Source: Selenomonas sp. (GTDB lineage Bacteria; Bacillota; Negativicutes; Selenomonadales; Selenomonadaceae). Taken from it: a stretch of DNA of 7,050 nucleotides. Of this stretch, positions 5,215 through 7,050 are shown in pieces; the first letter of the stretch is position 1; every line of letters begins with the position of its first letter. The notes under the pieces were generated by a model. The model did no database searches, was not told where the DNA came from, and saw nothing but the letters and a program-made list of their open reading frames with translations. The DNA lies in assembly GCA_003518745.1 (NCBI GenBank), contig DOYB01000006.1, positions 1 to 7,050 on the forward strand. Reading direction: 5' to 3'. Position numbers and translations under genes: made by a program.

Positions 5215-5470
5215 GAATGTTGACCCCCAGCTGATGGAGGCTCAGACCATCCTGATAGAAGAGGGACTGAGTCGCACGTGTGCTAAGCTCCAGCCGGTAA
5301 GGCGTAGGCATAGAGCTTTCTCTGGTCTGATCTTTGCGCATTGCCTGGTTTAGGGTCTGGGCAAATTTCTTCTTCTTGCTGTCCTGATAATTCTCTTTCC
5401 GTTCAAAGGGGCGCTCCACATCATAGTCAACACCTTTTATGCGAGCAATCCTCTCAATCCGTTCCACCAT
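5201..5470 (-). CDS. Small basic protein upstream of tadA, function unknown
   Basis: I do not recognise this 89-residue protein. It is hydrophilic and basic, with a charged N-terminal half (VERIERIARIKGVDYDVERP, then a KKKK run at 32-35 within DSKKKKFAQTLNQAMRK) and a less charged C-terminal tail. No membrane segment, signal peptide or catalytic motif is visible. I chose the ATG at 5470 because AAGGAG (complement of 5480-5485) lies nine bases upstream; a TTG start at 5497 would be longer but lacks support. Its 3' end overlaps tadA by 14 bases and a promoter lies upstream, so it is a real first gene of a two-gene operon. A link to tRNA or RNA work is suggested only by the neighbour. Confidence 0.75.
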   Translation of the reverse strand: MVERIERIARIKGVDYDVERPFERKENYQDSKKKKFAQTLNQAMRKDQTRESSMPTPYRLELSTRATQSLFYQDGLSLHQLGVNIHGNG

Positions 5471-5486
5471 TATGATCCCCTCCTTA

Positions 5487-5512
5487 AAGCCCGCCAATCC
5501 GTTGTAGGGCTT
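5487..5512 (-). promoter_or_regulatory. Small leader hairpin before the ribosome binding site
   Basis: On the minus strand AAGCCC and GGGCTT form a 6-bp stem with a 14-base loop, ending directly before the AAGGAG ribosome binding site of the gene that starts at 5470. It could affect translation or mRNA stability, but it is short and may be chance. Confidence 0.3.
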
Positions 5513-5538
5513 ATTTATTTTCCATATATGATATCGTA

Positions 5539-5567
5539 TTAATATGAAAAAAATTAAGATATTTCAA
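5539..5567 (-). promoter_or_regulatory. Promoter of the small gene-tadA operon
   Basis: On the minus strand TTGAAA (complement of 5562-5567) and TATTAA (complement of 5539-5544) are separated by 17 bases within a very AT-rich stretch. The start should fall near 5532, giving a leader of about 60 bases. The AT-rich background makes chance matches likelier than elsewhere. Confidence 0.6.
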
Positions 5568-5640
5568 AGATTTTTCATAGAAATTTCATCTTTCGCGTAG
5601 AAAATTTGTCTTATTAAGAATAGAGAATGGAGGAATTTCG

Positions 5641-6585
5641 ATGGCAATATTGAAACTTAAGCCTGCCTGCAAGGATTATCTTTGGGGAGGACACAAGCTG
5701 GCAGATGATTTTGGGGTGGAATATGACGGGCCTGTATTGGCGGAGGCCTGGGCCCTTTCCTGTCATCCTGACGGCCCCTCCGTCATCGTGAACGGGCCGG
5801 CTTCAGGTAAGTCCTTGCGGGAGTACATAGAGGCTGAGGGCAGGGAAGTGCTGGGAAGTAATTGCGCCCGGTTCGAGGATTTCCCGATTTTGTCAAAATT
5901 TATCGATGCCAAGGACAATTTGTCCATTCAGGTGCATCCAAGCGACGAGTACGCATTAAGGGAAGAGGGTCAGTACGGTAAGACTGAGATGTGGTATATC
6001 CTCGACGCGGAGGAGGGGGCATTCCTTTACTACGGTTTCAAGAAGGAGATATCCAAGGAGGAATTCGAGTCCAGAATCCGTGACAACACTCTTTTGGAGG
6101 TATTGAACGCGGAGCCTGTACATAAGGGAGATGTCTTCTTCATCGAGCCGGGAACACTTCATGCCATAGGCAAGGGCATTGTGCTGGCAGAGATACAGCA
6201 GAATTCAAATGTTACCTACCGCATTTATGATTATGCCAGAGTTGGGGCAGACGGAAAGCAGAGGGAACTTCATATCGACAAGGCTCTGGCGGTTACAGGC
6301 CGGAAGCCAAAGACAAAGACTGCCAGCGTATATCCCCATGTGGCTGACTGTGAATACTTCACCGTGGACAAGCTGGTTCTTGACGGAAAGACGCTGAATG
6401 CCGCCGGCGGCGAGGTGGGGACTGAGTCCTTCCTGTCCGTACTGGTCCTCGATGGAGAAGGCACTATTGAATGCGGGGGGGAGATGTTCTCATATAGGAA
6501 AGGAGATTCAATTTTTATTACGGCAGGTTCAGGAGAATGGAAGGTGGATGGGCGCTGCGATGCTCTTCTGACAACTATACGATGA
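5641..6585 (+). CDS. manA: Mannose-6-phosphate isomerase, class I
   Basis: This zinc enzyme interconverts mannose-6-phosphate and fructose-6-phosphate, linking mannose use and GDP-mannose/polysaccharide precursors to glycolysis. The 314-residue length matches the short Firmicute form rather than the roughly 390-residue enterobacterial one. The cupin zinc ligands are visible: Gln97 and His99 in SIQVHPSDEYA, Glu116 in GKTEMWYIL and His174 in GTLHAIGKG. The catalytic arginine is probably Arg194 in NVTYRIYDYAR. The N-terminus LKPACKDYLWGGHKL is also typical. The start has GGAGG at 5629-5633, seven bases upstream. It is divergent from the tadA operon, across an AT-rich spacer of 170 bases in which I see no convincing plus-strand promoter (TATTAA at 5612-5617 is a weak -10 candidate). 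Confidence 0.95.
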   Translation: MAILKLKPACKDYLWGGHKLADDFGVEYDGPVLAEAWALSCHPDGPSVIVNGPASGKSLREYIEAEGREVLGSNCARFEDFPILSKFIDAKDNLSIQVHPSDEYALREEGQYGKTEMWYILDAEEGAFLYYGFKKEISKEEFESRIRDNTLLEVLNAEPVHKGDVFFIEPGTLHAIGKGIVLAEIQQNSNVTYRIYDYARVGADGKQRELHIDKALAVTGRKPKTKTASVYPHVADCEYFTVDKLVLDGKTLNAAGGEVGTESFLSVLVLDGEGTIECGGEMFSYRKGDSIFITAGSGEWKVDGRCDALLTTIR

Positions 6586-6636
6586 GTCCGGATAAGGGTT
6601 GTAAGACTGCGCCATATCTCATTAAGTTAATCCAGA

Positions 6637-6664
6637 ACCACCCTGGCCCGAAGGGCGGGGTGGT
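6637..6664 (+). terminator. GC-rich hairpin after manA, possible terminator without T-tract
   Basis: ACCACCCTG pairs with CGGGGTGGT through nine pairs including one G-U, and after one bulged G the CCC/GGG pairs close on GAA. No run of T follows (TCAAGTC), so intrinsic termination is doubtful; it may instead be a processing or stability hairpin. TTAAGTTAA occurs on both sides (6622-6630 and 6676-6684). Confidence 0.4.
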
Positions 6665-6725
6665 CAAGTCAATCCTTAAGTTAACAACATTAACTATGTC
6701 TTATTTTGCTTTTGTTTGTGAGCAC

Positions 6726-6762
6726 AAAAATAGTCCGCGAACCTTTATGGTTCGCGGACTAT
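6726..6762 (-). terminator. Rho-independent terminator of cbiE
   Basis: On the minus strand a perfect 14-bp stem (ATAGTCCGCGAACC and its complement, arms 6749-6762 and 6730-6743) closes on a five-base loop, followed by a U run (complement of 6726-6730). The 5' arm encodes the last codons of cbiE and the stop codon lies in the loop. Confidence 0.92.
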
Positions 6763-7050
6763 CAGTATTCCGTGCTTTATGGGCTCCATTTCGGCTGCTT
6801 TGCTCAATGTGGTTTCAATGATACGCTCATCTTCATAAGAGAGCCTGGCGCAGATCGCGAGGCTTGAATCGGGGGGCCAGCCCTCTTTCATCAGCAGTTT
6901 TGGGATGCTTTGGGAATCGTATTCCCCATCGGTGAGCATTCCCAGGACTGCGTTTTTTTCAAATCTCAGGTCTTCTGTTTTTGGCAGCCGTCCGTGGAAG
7001 CTCAGAAGCCTTGCGTTGTGCCATGGGAGGGCAAGGCGTGAGAAGGCCAG
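6745..7050 (-). CDS. cbiE: Cobalt-precorrin-7 C5-methyltransferase, C-terminal half (partial)
   Basis: The reading frame stays open from the right edge of the window to the stop at 6745-6747, giving the last 101 residues; an internal ATG at 6939 is not the true start. The visible part begins LAFSRLALPWHNARLLSFHGR, followed by AVLGMLTDGEYDSQSIPKLLMKEGWP, then ARLSYEDERIIETTLSKAAE. These segments correspond to the F-x-RLGLPW-x-DA-x-x-x-S-x-HGR, LLTD-x-x-N-x-P and RLSYPDERI patterns of the CbiE family, SAM-dependent tetrapyrrole methyltransferases of cobalamin synthesis. The protein ends where stand-alone CbiE proteins (about 200 residues) end, so it is not a CbiET/CobL fusion with a C-terminal CbiT domain. 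The rest of the cobalamin cluster probably lies to the right. It converges on manA. Confidence 0.8.
   Translation of the reverse strand: MAFSRLALPWHNARLLSFHGRLPKTEDLRFEKNAVLGMLTDGEYDSQSIPKLLMKEGWPPDSSLAICARLSYEDERIIETTLSKAAEMEPIKHGILIVREP

Noticed and set aside
5568..5640. Plus-strand promoter for manA
   Set aside because: TATTAA at 5612-5617 is a fair -10 box, but no good -35 box lies 16-18 bases upstream; too weak to annotate in AT-rich DNA.
6537..6821. 94-codon plus-strand frame from the end of manA into cbiE
   Set aside because: It overlaps the manA 3' end, two hairpins and antisense cbiE, so coding is very unlikely.

Overview
The window looks like chromosome from a Firmicute, most likely a Negativicute of the Selenomonas/Anaerovibrio type. 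This rests on the cluster yicC-remA-gmk-rpoZ-coaBC, a short Bacillus-type ManA, an anaerobic-pathway cobalamin gene (cbiE) and the general look of the proteins. Genus and species are inference; no rRNA or other marker is present.

Region 1 (1-2426, + strand) is a tightly packed housekeeping operon: the 3' end of yicC, then remA (DNA-binding regulator), gmk (guanylate kinase), rpoZ (RNA polymerase omega) and coaBC (coenzyme A synthesis). Genes overlap or are spaced by a few bases, so co-transcription from a promoter left of the window is likely.

Region 2 (2427-3704, + strand) holds two genes I cannot name. The first encodes a 112-residue protein with a histone-H1-like Lys/Ala tail and a Cys/His-containing body. 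It has a near-consensus extended -10 promoter with a 7-bp dyad over the -35 box, and a strong terminator. The second encodes a 234-residue helical, TPR-like protein and also ends in a terminator.

Region 3 (about 3703-4700) is an accessory pocket that reads as more AT-rich than its flanks. It starts with a 164-bp imperfect palindrome with CTAG at both ends, MITE-like in form. Next comes a minus-strand HigB/HigA-type toxin-antitoxin operon, toxin first, with an ATGA overlap. Its consensus promoter carries an inverted repeat that fills the spacer between -35 and -10. A short open fragment of unknown origin lies behind it.

Region 4 (4708-5567, - strand) is a two-gene operon. A small unknown basic protein overlaps tadA, the tRNA adenosine deaminase, and the operon has a recognisable promoter and a strong terminator.

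Region 5 (5641-7050) holds manA (+ strand, mannose-6-phosphate isomerase), facing the 3' end of cbiE (- strand, cobalamin synthesis). The cbiE terminator stem includes the last codons of the gene. No tRNA, rRNA or CRISPR array is visible, and no gene-free stretch exceeds 300 bases.

The best candidates for something undescribed are the 164-bp palindrome, whose arms pair better as minus-strand RNA than as plus-strand RNA, and the H1-tailed small protein with its operator-like promoter.
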